64,000 nucleotides of DNA from Prolixibacteraceae bacterium (GCA_025210775.1 JAOARB010000018.1:34031-98030); one strand, 5' to 3'. Shown: positions 18,965-29,408, counted from the first letter of the stretch. Numbers and translations are program-made. The notes: a model not told the origin generated them from the letters alone.

Positions 18965-21900
18965 ATGAAGAAACACTATTCCTTAGTACTTCTATTACTC
19001 TTGTTGGTTAGCTCTTGGAAACTTAGTGCACAAGAGATGAAAACCATACATGGAGTTGTAATGGATGCTACTACTAATGAAACACTACCTGGTGCATCCG
19101 TTTTCCTAGACAACACAACTATAGGTGTTGGTGATGCTGCTGGTAAAAACACTGTACTTAATTATAATCAAGGAACAGTAACCAATTTTGAAGGTGCTTT
19201 TACTTTAAAGGTTCCTGTTGATGCTCAACAAATCTCTTGTAGTTTTGTTGGATTCACAACAAAAAAAGTAAATATCCCTGCAAGTGGAAAGGTGATGATT
19301 CATCTTCAACCAGATGTATCTTCTTTGGAAGAGATTGTGGTGACGGGATATCAAAATATTAAAGAGCGTAAGCTGACTGCTTCTGTTGTAAAACTTAAGA
19401 CAGAAGATGTAATCCAAGCTAGTGTTCCTAGTATCGACCAGATGTTAGCAGGTCAACTTGCTGGAGTCCAGACAATAGTCTCTTCTGGTGCTCCAGGTGC
19501 ACCTGCAAAGATCCGTATTCGTGGTAATGCTTCTTTGAGTGGTTCACAAGATCCTCTATGGGTTGTGGATGGTGTGCCATTGACCAATACTGATGTTCCA
19601 AACCTTGATGGGAAAGATGTCAGTGATCTTACTAACAGTAGTATTGCGGGATTGAACCCTAATGATATCGAAGATATTACTGTCTTAAAAGATGCTGCAG
19701 CAACGGCTATCTACGGAGCAAGAGCTTCTAATGGTGTAATTGTTGTAACAACTAAAAAAGGTAAAAAAGGTAAAGTTAGCGTTAATATTAACTCAAACAT
19801 CTCTTTTGTACAACGTCCTAATATGGATAAATTGAACCTTCTTAATGCAGATGAGAAGGTGAACCTAGAGCTTCAAATGGCTAAAAGAACTGATTTAATG
19901 ACATATCCTGCGTTCAATCCTAATGGAGGTGAGGTTATGCGTATTCTAAATGCCTCAGGGGAGTTAGCCGATTACCAAGGTGGTACATTTGAAGATTTAT
20001 CTGTAGGAACACAGAATAAAATCAATGCTTTGAGATCGTCAGGTGCAGATTGGGATAAAGAGATTTATCGCTCTGCGGTTAATCAGAATCATAATGTTAG
20101 CGTTTCTGGTGGTAGTGATGTTGCTACCTATTATGTTTCGATGGGATATTATGATGAGAAAGGTACAACTATTGGAACTGGTATGAATAGAACCAGTATT
20201 ACTATGCGTACTGATTTCAATGTAACTGACAATTTTAAAGTAGGATTGAAGGTTTTTGCGAATCGTAGAAAAAATAGTTCTTTTTTACAAGGAACAGAAA
20301 ACTATACGAATCCTAACAGATATTCTAGAAATGTGAATCCATACTTGAATATTTATAATGAAGATGGTTCATATGTTTATGATAGAGATACTCAAACCAA
20401 TGGTAATGAATATATTCCATTTAATTTCGTAGAAGAGAGAGAAGGTACCATGAATGACCTTACTTCTATGAGTTATATGGCTCAATTTGATATAGATTGG
20501 AAGATCTTAAAAGATTTGACTTTTAGAACTACAGTTGGTTATCAGTATGATCAATCTCTTGCAGAGAAACGTGCCAATTGGGAAACTTTCTATTCTCGTT
20601 ATAAGTATAAGAAATCAGAATATACTGATGATGATGGAGAAAAACAACATTTCCTTCCTAGTGGTCAAATAAGAGACAATTTAGATCGTCGTATTAATCA
20701 ATGGAATGTAAAAAATATTCTAGAATATAATACATCTTTCAATGACAAGCATGAATTGGATGTGATGTTAGGAGATGAGATTCGTCACGATGATCTCGCA
20801 CAAAGACATTCTTGGGTATATGGTTTGAATCCTGTAACCTTAACATCAAAACCTCTTGTTTATCACAGAGAGAGTGATGTAACAGCATTCCCTACTTACA
20901 AAGAAGCATCTGATGAGAATGCATTTGTATCTTATTTCGGAACATTCAATTATAGTTATGACCGCCGATATTCTGTTTTTGGTAGTTTACGTACTGATGC
21001 GTCTAATATCTTTGGTAAAAAGACCAATGAATTATTTGTTCCATTATGGGCAGTAGGTGCTGCTTGGAATATCGATGAAGAAGCTTTCTATAATTTGGAA
21101 TTTATGAATAAAGCCAAAATGCGTTTCTCATATGGTCTTCAAGGAAATATTGATAAATCGACTGCACCTTCTTTGGTTGGTGCTTGGAACCGTCATAATA
21201 TCTTAGGTGGGCAGAGTGAAAATGCCATTTATGTTACAGGTGCTCCTAATCCAAACTTACAATGGGAAAAGACTTCAAACTATGATGTTGGACTTGAATT
21301 AGGTTTCTTTAAAAATAGACTACAATTTACAGCAGATCTTTATTCAAGATATTCTTATGATTTGATTGGAACCAAAGAGTTGGCTCACGAAACAGGTTTC
21401 TATACTTCTTCAGTTAACTGGGCAGAAGTAAGTAATAAAGGTTATGAGCTTAGTATTTCTGCACAAATCATTAGAAAGAGAGATTTGCAATGGAATATGA
21501 CATTTAACTGGTCTCACAATAAAGACATTATTGAGAAGATCCATATGAATGACAACCAAGTATTACCTTCTAGAGAAGGATTACCTGTAAATTCTATGTT
21601 TGGTTTTAAAACTGTAGGTTTAAATGATGCTGGATTACCTCTTTATAATTTAGATGGAAAATCTGTTTCTGCTACAGAGTATTTTGATCTTGAAGCAAAA
21701 TGGGGATATGCGCCTTTGACTGCTTCAAATTTATCTCCAGAGGAGATCCGAAGCCGATACTCTTATATGGGAACAACTGATCCTAAGTTTACAGGAGGTC
21801 TAGTGAATAGTATTACTTTCAAGAATTTTAATCTGTATGTTGCTGCAAACTTCTTCTTGAAGGGAATGAAAAGAGAAACACCTTTCTATAGTATGGCTCA

Positions 21901-22312
21901 ATTTGATCGTTCACGAAATTATACTGATAATGTGAATAAGGTTTGGTCTGTTGATAATAAGAGTGGTAAGTATCCAGCAGTTATTTCTCCTGATTCGGAT
22001 CCAGAACACCCTCTTGAATTTTATGCTTATGATGGTGATGGTCTTGGATCATTTAAACCATTTAATGATTTAGATATGTGGTTTAAAGAGGTGAACTATG
22101 TGAGAATTTCGAACATTCGTTTGACATACAATCTACCTAAAACTTTTGTTAATTCTTTAGGTTTAGGATCGGCATCTGTTAAAGCTGAAGCTTTAAACCC
22201 ATTTGTGTTTGGTACAGATTATAGTGGGTATTTTGATCCTGAGACTTATGGTAGTATTTATTCACAGCCTATTGCAAAGTCTTTCTCTTTAGGACTTAAT
22301 TTAACTTTTTAA
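18965..22312 (+). CDS. SusC/RagA family TonB-linked outer membrane transporter (pair 1)
   Basis: A 1115-residue outer-membrane active transporter. Signal peptide 1-23 ends at LSAQ. A carboxypeptidase-regulatory-like domain spans about 28-115 and carries an insertion (IGVGDAAGKNTVLNYNQGTV) between the GASV strand and the FEGAFTL strand. The TonB box/plug region starts with LEEIVVTGY near residue 122; the plug holds IRIRGNASLSGSQDPLWVVD. The barrel ends with SLGLNLTF and the terminal Phe typical of outer-membrane proteins. It is followed after 18 bases by its SusD partner and preceded by a secreted protease. The substrate is unknown; no glycosidase is nearby, so peptide or another nutrient is as likely as glycan. 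Confidence 0.94.
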   Translation: MKKHYSLVLLLLLLVSSWKLSAQEMKTIHGVVMDATTNETLPGASVFLDNTTIGVGDAAGKNTVLNYNQGTVTNFEGAFTLKVPVDAQQISCSFVGFTTKKVNIPASGKVMIHLQPDVSSLEEIVVTGYQNIKERKLTASVVKLKTEDVIQASVPSIDQMLAGQLAGVQTIVSSGAPGAPAKIRIRGNASLSGSQDPLWVVDGVPLTNTDVPNLDGKDVSDLTNSSIAGLNPNDIEDITVLKDAAATAIYGARASNGVIVVTTKKGKKGKVSVNINSNISFVQRPNMDKLNLLNADEKVNLELQMAKRTDLMTYPAFNPNGGEVMRILNASGELADYQGGTFEDLSVGTQNKINALRSSGADWDKEIYRSAVNQNHNVSVSGGSDVATYYVSMGYYDEKGTTIGTGMNRTSITMRTDFNVTDNFKVGLKVFANRRKNSSFLQGTENYTNPNRYSRNVNPYLNIYNEDGSYVYDRDTQTNGNEYIPFNFVEEREGTMNDLTSMSYMAQFDIDWKILKDLTFRTTVGYQYDQSLAEKRANWETFYSRYKYKKSEYTDDDGEKQHFLPSGQIRDNLDRRINQWNVKNILEYNTSFNDKHELDVMLGDEIRHDDLAQRHSWVYGLNPVTLTSKPLVYHRESDVTAFPTYKEASDENAFVSYFGTFNYSYDRRYSVFGSLRTDASNIFGKKTNELFVPLWAVGAAWNIDEEAFYNLEFMNKAKMRFSYGLQGNIDKSTAPSLVGAWNRHNILGGQSENAIYVTGAPNPNLQWEKTSNYDVGLELGFFKNRLQFTADLYSRYSYDLIGTKELAHETGFYTSSVNWAEVSNKGYELSISAQIIRKRDLQWNMTFNWSHNKDIIEKIHMNDNQVLPSREGLPVNSMFGFKTVGLNDAGLPLYNLDGKSVSATEYFDLEAKWGYAPLTASNLSPEEIRSRYSYMGTTDPKFTGGLVNSITFKNFNLYVAANFFLKGMKRETPFYSMAQFDRSRNYTDNVNKVWSVDNKSGKYPAVISPDSDPEHPLEFYAYDGDGLGSFKPFNDLDMWFKEVNYVRISNIRLTYNLPKTFVNSLGLGSASVKAEALNPFVFGTDYSGYFDPETYGSIYSQPIAKSFSLGLNLTF

Positions 22313-22330
22313 TCTACAAGTAGACGTAAC

Positions 22331-23674
22331 ATGAAAAGAATATATTTAGCAATCATGATGTTAGCTACAATTGCACTGTCTAGTTGTAGCGACTTTTTAG
22401 ATATTACTCCTGTTGGTAAGGTTCTCCCAACAACAGTGGAAGATTATAGAGCTCTTCTGACAGACGGATATGCTCAAACAAATAATGGATATGCATTAGC
22501 TGGTTTCAGAACAGACGATTATACGTTTGTTGGTGGAGATGATGAAGCAATATATGTTGAACATTTTTTCTGGAACGAGAATAATGGAGATGTTAACACT
22601 GCACTTTATTCTTATAAGAATTTATACAAGGTTATCTTTACATGTAATCAAGTAATTGCTGCCAATGGAAAGATGACTCAGGGGACTAAAGATCTGGAAG
22701 AGCAATTGGTCGCTGAGGCATATGCTCTTAGAGCTTCAACTTATTTAGACTTAATGAATATCTATTCAGATATTTATTCTAAAGCAGATGCTGCAACTAA
22801 ATTAGCTGTACCTGTTGTAACAGAGCCTGAGATTGACTTAGAAGTAGCTCTTGATAAATCTAGTATTGAAGCTGTTTTTGCTCTGATTCAGTCTGATATT
22901 TCATCAGCTAAGAGTCTTATGAAAGTAAATAAACAAGAGGAGCAAGCATTAACTTATCGATTTAGTAAAATATCATTATATGCTCTTTCATCAAGAGTCA
23001 ATTTATTGATGAACAATTGGGGTGAATGTATTGCAGATGCCAATAAAGTTCTAGAAGTAAAGTCTGATCTTCAGGATCTAAACTCATCAGATGAAGATTT
23101 CTTGACATATAAATCAGTCGAAAATATTTTAGCAATTCATCGTATTGTTACGACCTATTCTCAGAGAAATTCATTTAAGGTTGGTGTCGAATTAGGTGGT
23201 ATGTTATCTGAGGATGGTTGTCTACGTAAAGCTGCAATGACCTTCGATGATGGTAAAACTGTCGTTAAAAGTAATAGTGAATACAAAACAACTTTTAGAG
23301 TTCCTGAAGTTTTACTAATGCTTGCTGAAGCTTCTCTTCGTCTTGATACTCCTGATGCTGCAACTGCTAAAACACAATTAAAAAAATTGGTTGAAGCAAG
23401 ATATACAACTGATGCAGCTACAAAACTAAAAGGTAGTATCGATGCAATGGATAATGCACAACTTCTTAAAGAAGTATTGCGTCAACGTCGTATGGAACTT
23501 GCTTTTCAAGGAAAAAGATGGACAGACCTTAAGCGTTTAGGAAAGCCTTCGATTGTACATGAATATGGTACAGGAGATAGTAAACGTGTAGAAACATTAC
23601 AAGAAAATGATTCTCGTTATGTGATTAAATTCCCTACTGAAGCAGTTCGTTTGAATCCAAACTTATTGAAATAA
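22331..23674 (+). CDS. SusD/RagB family surface lipoprotein (pair 1)
   Basis: A nutrient-binding lipoprotein that caps the SusC barrel. The lipobox ends at Cys19 (ATIALSSC), followed by SDFLDITPVG, a typical SusD start. TPR-like helices include AEAYALRASTYLDLMNIYSD, and the C-terminal RagB region includes RQRRMELAFQGKRWTDLKRLG. The length is 447 residues. It is co-transcribed with the preceding SusC and closed by a strong terminator. Confidence 0.93.
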   Translation: MKRIYLAIMMLATIALSSCSDFLDITPVGKVLPTTVEDYRALLTDGYAQTNNGYALAGFRTDDYTFVGGDDEAIYVEHFFWNENNGDVNTALYSYKNLYKVIFTCNQVIAANGKMTQGTKDLEEQLVAEAYALRASTYLDLMNIYSDIYSKADAATKLAVPVVTEPEIDLEVALDKSSIEAVFALIQSDISSAKSLMKVNKQEEQALTYRFSKISLYALSSRVNLLMNNWGECIADANKVLEVKSDLQDLNSSDEDFLTYKSVENILAIHRIVTTYSQRNSFKVGVELGGMLSEDGCLRKAAMTFDDGKTVVKSNSEYKTTFRVPEVLLMLAEASLRLDTPDAATAKTQLKKLVEARYTTDAATKLKGSIDAMDNAQLLKEVLRQRRMELAFQGKRWTDLKRLGKPSIVHEYGTGDSKRVETLQENDSRYVIKFPTEAVRLNPNLLK

Positions 23675-23701
23675 GGTAGATCATTTTTCTACTGAACATA
23701 T

Positions 23702-23733
23702 AAGGCTACCCATAAAAATGGGTAGCCTTTTTT
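23702..23733 (+). terminator. Intrinsic terminator after SusC/SusD pair 1
   Basis: A perfect 12-bp stem (AAGGCTACCCAT / ATGGGTAGCCTT) with an AAAA loop, followed by a T-run. Confidence 0.94.
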
Positions 23734-23734
23734 G

Positions 23735-24429
23735 ATTAATACATATCCCAAAACATAGATCCTTATACTCTATTATGAAATAGATTTTCCCTATTTCTAT
23801 ATTCTTGCCTTTCGGTCCTTATCTTGATAATATTAAGGTTCCCTTTTATTTTAACGAATACATCAGATTCAATTCACTTCCGTTATACTTATTAATATTG
23901 ATTCTTTATTGTAGCCCCCCTTTTGTTTTTATGCTTGGTGTAGAAAAAAGTGTTTTTTCTTAGTTAGTACCCTCTTTTTAGATGGTTGTGATAGTTTGAA
24001 ACTAATGATTTTAAATATTTAACAAATATAAACTTAACATCCTTTTCTCCTTTGAGTTTAACATTCACTTAACTTTTAAATCAATACTGATCCTCTTAAA
24101 TAGCTGTTTTTCAAAGGTTAAATGTTGTTTGGTGTAAATTAACTATAATTAACACCGTGTTGTATGTGCTTAGAGATTGTAAGTAGAATCTAGTGTCTGG
24201 CTTACAGTTTATTTTAAAGAGTCGCTTATAGTCTATATATTTGTCATCGTTGAAAATGTTGTGTAGCGTGTCTAAGACTAAAAATATTGTATGAATTATA
24301 GTCTTACTTCAGTCAACTTCTTTTTGTTAACCCTTTGTTAGTCTAAAAAGTGAAAACCCAGATCCCAGGTTATCTGACCAAAATCATGCTACATAATTAA
24401 AGAACGATAAAATCAAATATTTTAAGTCT
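23735..24429 (+). promoter_or_regulatory. Long regulatory gap upstream of susC pair 2
   Basis: About 700 bases without a gene. TTAAC occurs repeatedly: 24019, 24034, 24058, 24069 (11 bp apart), then 24139 and 24149 (10 bp apart) within ATTAACTATAATTAACACCG, and TTAAC/TTAGT at 24327/24338 (11 bp apart). The 24139-24149 pair resembles the operator in front of the OmpR-type kinase at 63158-63194. TATATTTG at 24236-24243 is an exact TAnnTTTG match and would give a leader of about 180 bases. AACACCGTGTT at 24151-24161 is a short palindrome. Confidence 0.45.
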
Positions 24430-27400
24430 ATGAGAAAACAAGTGTTAATTTGGGCCTTTTTGGTATTGGTAGGATTACAATCTGCCTTTGCTCAGACTCG
24501 TGTAATAACAGGTAATGTTATTTCAGCATCTGATCAACTACCAATTCCAGGAGCTTCGGTAGTTGTTACTTCTACTACTGTGGGTACTGTTACTGATTTT
24601 GATGGTAACTTTTCATTAAAAGTACCTAATGATGCAGCTTCTGTTTCTGTAAGTTTTATGGGAATGAAAACACAATTAGTGACCCTTTCTGATCAAAAAA
24701 CATATCGTATTGTTCTTGAAGAAGATCGTGTAGCTGTGGATGAAGTTGTAGTTACTGCATTAGGTATTTCACGAGATAAAAAGGCTCTAGGTTATTCTGT
24801 TCAGAATGTTGGAGGTGAGGAGCTAAATCAAACAAAACAGAGTAATGTCGTTTCTGCTTTGTCTGGTAAAGTTTCTGGAGTACAAGTTTCTGGTGCTTCC
24901 GGTTCTATGGGAGGATCAAGCCGTATCCTTATTCGTGGTGCGAGCTCTATTACAGGAAACAATCAGCCTCTATTTGTAGTGGATGGTGTACCTATCGATA
25001 ATTCTGACTTTAATAGTGCCGAAGGTGCTCGTGGTGCTGGAGGATATGACTATGGTAACATGGCCCAAGATATCAATCCTGAAGATATTGAATCCATGTC
25101 TGTTCTTAAAGGACCTTCTGCTGCTGCACTTTACGGTTCTCGTGCTGCCAATGGTGTAATTATGATTACAACTAAAAAAGGTGGTAAGAAGAGTAAAGGT
25201 TTAGGTGTTAGTGTGAATACTGGTGTTTCTATCGAAAAAGTTAATCGTCTTCCTGATTACCAAAGATCTTATGGTGGTGGACTTGGTGGTTTTGACCAAG
25301 TGACATTTAATGGGAAAGAATATACTGCTGTAGATTATGATGTAGATGAGAGTTGGGGACCAAAATATGATCCGAATAAACAACTACTTCACTGGGATGC
25401 TTTCAACGAAAATGATCCTTCATCATACCTAGTTACTCGTCCTTGGGTAGCTCCAGCAAATGATGTAGAAGATTTCTTTGAAACAGGAGTAACCTATAAC
25501 AACTCTGTTTCTTTCTCTGGTGCTGATGATAAAGGACAATTTAGAATGTCATTATCTAGTGTTAATACAGATGGGTACATGCCTAATTCATCACTGGATA
25601 AATATACTGTTAGCTTTAGTGGTTCTAAGAAATTGACAGATAAATTTACGGTGAATGCAGGTATTTCATACGTAAATACTGCTGCGGTTGGTCGTCCAGA
25701 GACTGGATATGGAGATAATAATGTGATGGTCCAGTTTACACAATGGGGACAACGCCAATTGGATATGGAGCGTCTGAAGAACTATAAGAATGCAGATGGT
25801 TCACAAAGAGGATGGAATAGAACTTCTGCCTATGATCCTACTTTGGCATTTTCTGAAAATCCATATTGGATTCGTAACGAGAATTTTACTGAAGATGAAA
25901 GAAATCGTTATATCGGGAATATTGGTTTGACTTATGATATATCTAAGGCGTTAAAAGTAAGTGCAAAAGCTTACCATGATTCATATGTTTTCCGTAATTC
26001 AGAAAGAACAGCTATTGGATCTCAAGAAATGTCTGGATACTCTGAAATGGTTCGTCAGTCTAGAGAGAACAACTATGAGATGATGTTGAACTACAATAAG
26101 CATATCACTGAAGATCTTAGTTTAACAGCAATGGCTGGTGGTAATATTCGTCAGAATGATTACTTCTCGAATTATGCAACTACTCAAGGTGGTTTGGTAT
26201 TGCCAGGTCTTTTCACAACAAAGAACTCTAAAGATCCATCAAAAGTGGACGATTACGAAGAGCACAAAATTGTTTATAGTGCTTATGGAAACTTTAGTTT
26301 AGGATATAAGAATACTTATTATTTTGATGCTACTTTCCGTAATGACTGGTCTTCATCTTTACCTGAAGCACACCGTTCTTTCTTCTATCCATCGTTTACT
26401 GCAAGTGTGGTATTGTCTGAAATGAATGGTTTGAAAGATCTTTCTTGGTTGTCGTTCGGCAAGATTCGTGCAGGATGGGCAATGGTAGGTAATGATACAG
26501 ATCCTTATTCTTTGAAAGAGACATTCACTAACTATCAGCCAAACTTTGATGGTACACCAAGATATAGTACACCAAATACATTACCTAATTCGGATTTAAA
26601 ACCTGAAACGACCTACTCATGGGAAATTGGAGGTGAGTTTAAATTCTTTAATAATCGTCTAGGATTGGATGCGACTTACTATTCAAACAGAACAGAAGAT
26701 TTGATTACCAATGTTGCATTATCAGGTTCAACAGGTTACTTATATAAAACCATGAATGCTGGTGTGATGACCAACAAAGGGGTGGAGTTGATGCTTACAG
26801 GTACGCCAATCCAAACAAGAGATTTCTCTTGGGATGTTGCAGTGAACTTTGCGAAGAATGCCAATAAACTAGTTGAGTTGACTGAAGGTATTGACAACTA
26901 TCAAATGGCTAAAGCTCCATTTAATGCTACTGTAAATGCTTTTGTAGGTGAGTCTTATGGTGCAATCATGGGATACAACTATGTTTATGATGACAATGGA
27001 AATAAAGTAGTTGGAACGAATGGTCGTTACTTGAAATCTAAAGAGCCAGAAGTTCTAGGTTCTATCCTTCCTGATTTCAATATGGGATTAAGCAACTCTT
27101 TCCGTTATAAGAATTTAACTGTTACAGCACTTATTGATATTCAACAAGGTGGAAACTATTTCTCTACTTCAAACATGTGGGGTATGTACTCAGGTATGTT
27201 ACAAGAGACAGTAACTCAAAATGGGGTAGATATTCGTGAAAATGGAATGGTTATCGATGGTGTTTATGGTAAGCTAGATTCTAATGGTAAAGTCGTTTAT
27301 CTAGATAAATTAGGTAATGCTTCAGGTAATGCTGTTTCAAACGAAACATCTATTTCAGCTCAAAGATATGCTGCCGATTTCTATTCAGGTCCTGCTGCTC

Positions 27401-27654
27401 AAAACGTGTTTGATGCTTCTTATATCAAATTACGTGAAGTGACAATAGGTTATTCTGTGCCAAGTAAATATACTGGACCGATCAAGAATGTGAATATTGC
27501 ATTATATGGAAGAAACCTTGCTACATGGGGATTAGATAATCCTGATTTCGATCCTGAATCAGCAGTTACCTCTTCAGGAAACGTTCAAGGTATTGAAGGT
27601 GCTGCCCTTCCAGCAACTGCAAACTATGGTATTAACCTAAAGTTTAGTTTCTAA
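24430..27654 (+). CDS. SusC/RagA family TonB-linked outer membrane transporter (pair 2)
   Basis: A 1074-residue outer-membrane transporter. Signal peptide 1-22 ends at SAFAQ. The carboxypeptidase-regulatory-like domain (about 25-100) has the classical PIPGASVVV and TDFDGNFSLKVP strands without the insertion of pair 1. The TonB box/plug begins near VDEVVVTALGISRDKKALGY and includes SRILIRGASSITGNNQPLFVV. The barrel ends INLKFSF. Its companion 41 bases downstream is of the SusD-like PF12771 type, a subclass often paired with such SusC proteins. The leader motif TAAAATCAAATAT before the ATG is shared with the susC at 39561. The substrate is unknown. Confidence 0.94.
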   Translation: MRKQVLIWAFLVLVGLQSAFAQTRVITGNVISASDQLPIPGASVVVTSTTVGTVTDFDGNFSLKVPNDAASVSVSFMGMKTQLVTLSDQKTYRIVLEEDRVAVDEVVVTALGISRDKKALGYSVQNVGGEELNQTKQSNVVSALSGKVSGVQVSGASGSMGGSSRILIRGASSITGNNQPLFVVDGVPIDNSDFNSAEGARGAGGYDYGNMAQDINPEDIESMSVLKGPSAAALYGSRAANGVIMITTKKGGKKSKGLGVSVNTGVSIEKVNRLPDYQRSYGGGLGGFDQVTFNGKEYTAVDYDVDESWGPKYDPNKQLLHWDAFNENDPSSYLVTRPWVAPANDVEDFFETGVTYNNSVSFSGADDKGQFRMSLSSVNTDGYMPNSSLDKYTVSFSGSKKLTDKFTVNAGISYVNTAAVGRPETGYGDNNVMVQFTQWGQRQLDMERLKNYKNADGSQRGWNRTSAYDPTLAFSENPYWIRNENFTEDERNRYIGNIGLTYDISKALKVSAKAYHDSYVFRNSERTAIGSQEMSGYSEMVRQSRENNYEMMLNYNKHITEDLSLTAMAGGNIRQNDYFSNYATTQGGLVLPGLFTTKNSKDPSKVDDYEEHKIVYSAYGNFSLGYKNTYYFDATFRNDWSSSLPEAHRSFFYPSFTASVVLSEMNGLKDLSWLSFGKIRAGWAMVGNDTDPYSLKETFTNYQPNFDGTPRYSTPNTLPNSDLKPETTYSWEIGGEFKFFNNRLGLDATYYSNRTEDLITNVALSGSTGYLYKTMNAGVMTNKGVELMLTGTPIQTRDFSWDVAVNFAKNANKLVELTEGIDNYQMAKAPFNATVNAFVGESYGAIMGYNYVYDDNGNKVVGTNGRYLKSKEPEVLGSILPDFNMGLSNSFRYKNLTVTALIDIQQGGNYFSTSNMWGMYSGMLQETVTQNGVDIRENGMVIDGVYGKLDSNGKVVYLDKLGNASGNAVSNETSISAQRYAADFYSGPAAQNVFDASYIKLREVTIGYSVPSKYTGPIKNVNIALYGRNLATWGLDNPDFDPESAVTSSGNVQGIEGAALPATANYGINLKFSF

Positions 27655-27695
27655 TTACAGCGTTTGTAACGAAGTTGAAATTTAAAAACCATTGA

Positions 27696-29348
27696 ATGAT
27701 GATAAAGAAATTAAAATATACAGCTTTTGCAGCCTCGTTATTTTTTGCGAGCTGTTCTGAAAAGTTGACTGAAACAAATCTGAACCCTAATAGTCCAACT
27801 ATTGTTCCAACACCAACGCTTCTAGTGAATGCCCAATATCGTCTAGTTGCTGATATTAGAGATCAGTGGTATTCTGGTCGTATGGCATTAACATGGTCAC
27901 AGTATTGGTCACAGGCCAATTACACTGAAGAAGATAGATATCAATATCGTGAGAACTCGAATTCTAGTTCTTGGAAGAAGATATATACTGATTTGATGGA
28001 TTTGAAAACCATCACAGAATTAAATACAGATCCTGCTACTAAAGGTTCGATGTCTGCTTATGGTAAGAATGAAAACCAAATCGCAGTAGCACGTATCTTG
28101 AAATCATGGACTTTCATGCTTCTTACGGAAACATATGGTCCTATTCCTTACGATTCATTTGGTTCAGATAGTCCTGAATTCCAAGCATTGAAAGCAAAGA
28201 ATGGGATTCTAAACCCTGCTTATGCTGATCCTAAAGATGTTTATATAGACATCCTAAAGGAACTTAGAGAGGCTGCGGATATGATTGATGAGTCTGCTAA
28301 GGCATTTACTGAAGGAGATGTGATCTACAAAGGAGATGCTGCTAAATGGAAAAAACTTGCCAACTCTCTTATTCTTAGAGGAGCATTACGTATTAAGGCT
28401 GCTGCACCAGATATCGCAAATCCAGCAATAACTGCAGCTTTGGCTAGTGGTGTAATGACAAGTACTGATGATGATGCACTTTTCCATAATGAAGCTACTG
28501 CTGCAAATGCTTCTCCATTTTACGTTGCATTTGCTGTAGATAATCGTACGGACTTTACGGTTTCGAAACCTTTTGTAGATCTACTAAAAGGAGCGGTTGG
28601 ACCGTTTAATGGTGTAGACCCTCGTCTTTACTATTTCGCAGCTCCTTATGATGCATCAGCTATTGCAGCTACAGGACCAGCGATCTCAAAAGGAGATTAT
28701 TTGCCTTCTGCTAGTGATGTGTTAGGTACAGGAAAATATGATCCAGCTAATTATAAAGGAATGCCTTATGGTCTAGAGAGTGAGTATACTTCAAAGATTG
28801 GGCCTACAAGTGTTTCATTACCAAATGCTCCTATACAAGCAACTTTTGGTAATCCATTTATGGATTATGCTGAAGTTTGTTTTATCCTTTCAGAGCTTAA
28901 TGGGTGGGATCAAACTTACTATGAGAATGGAGTTCGTGCTTCTATGGCTCGTTGGGGTGTACAAACTGCTGCAGCGGATGCATATGTTGCAACATTGCCT
29001 GCTGCAAGTCAAGAAGTTGTGTTGACTCAAAAATATATCGCTCTTTATATGCAACCATATAATGCATGGGCTGAATATAGAAGAACAGGGTATCCTAAGA
29101 CATTGATTAAACCAGGTGATGTTTCTTTTGTTGATGCAGAAGGAATCCTTAATAAAGAAGGGGATACTGAACTAGGTAAGGAATATATTTTCACTTCTCT
29201 TGTAAGTGATGTTACAGATGATCTTCCTAACAGAGTGAAATTCGCTAATGATGAACCACTTCTTAACCCTTCTGGATATAAGAGTGGACTAAAAGAACTT
29301 GAAGGTGAGGATAAGATGAGCACGAAACTTTGGTGGGATGTAAATTAA
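27696..29348 (+). CDS. SusD/RagB-like nutrient-binding lipoprotein (pair 2)
   Basis: A 550-residue lipoprotein with Cys20 after FFAS. Residues just after the lipidation site (TETNLNPNSPTIVPTPTLL) match the SusD-like subclass known from PF12771. Helical TPR-like segments follow, including AVARILKSWTFMLLTETYG. Near the C-terminus an aromatic segment (YMQPYNAWAEYRRTGYPK) is typical of the subclass. It is co-transcribed with the SusC ahead and followed by a terminator. Confidence 0.92.
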   Translation: MMIKKLKYTAFAASLFFASCSEKLTETNLNPNSPTIVPTPTLLVNAQYRLVADIRDQWYSGRMALTWSQYWSQANYTEEDRYQYRENSNSSSWKKIYTDLMDLKTITELNTDPATKGSMSAYGKNENQIAVARILKSWTFMLLTETYGPIPYDSFGSDSPEFQALKAKNGILNPAYADPKDVYIDILKELREAADMIDESAKAFTEGDVIYKGDAAKWKKLANSLILRGALRIKAAAPDIANPAITAALASGVMTSTDDDALFHNEATAANASPFYVAFAVDNRTDFTVSKPFVDLLKGAVGPFNGVDPRLYYFAAPYDASAIAATGPAISKGDYLPSASDVLGTGKYDPANYKGMPYGLESEYTSKIGPTSVSLPNAPIQATFGNPFMDYAEVCFILSELNGWDQTYYENGVRASMARWGVQTAAADAYVATLPAASQEVVLTQKYIALYMQPYNAWAEYRRTGYPKTLIKPGDVSFVDAEGILNKEGDTELGKEYIFTSLVSDVTDDLPNRVKFANDEPLLNPSGYKSGLKELEGEDKMSTKLWWDVN

Positions 29349-29373
29349 TTATTTTCATAGATTACATATTGTT

Positions 29374-29408
29374 GAGAGATAATGTCTATAAAGGCATTAT
29401 CTCTCTTT
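29374..29408 (+). terminator. Intrinsic terminator after SusC/SusD pair 2
   Basis: An 11-bp perfect stem (GAGAGATAATG / CATTATCTCTC) with a 10-base loop, followed by a short TTT run. Confidence 0.8.
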
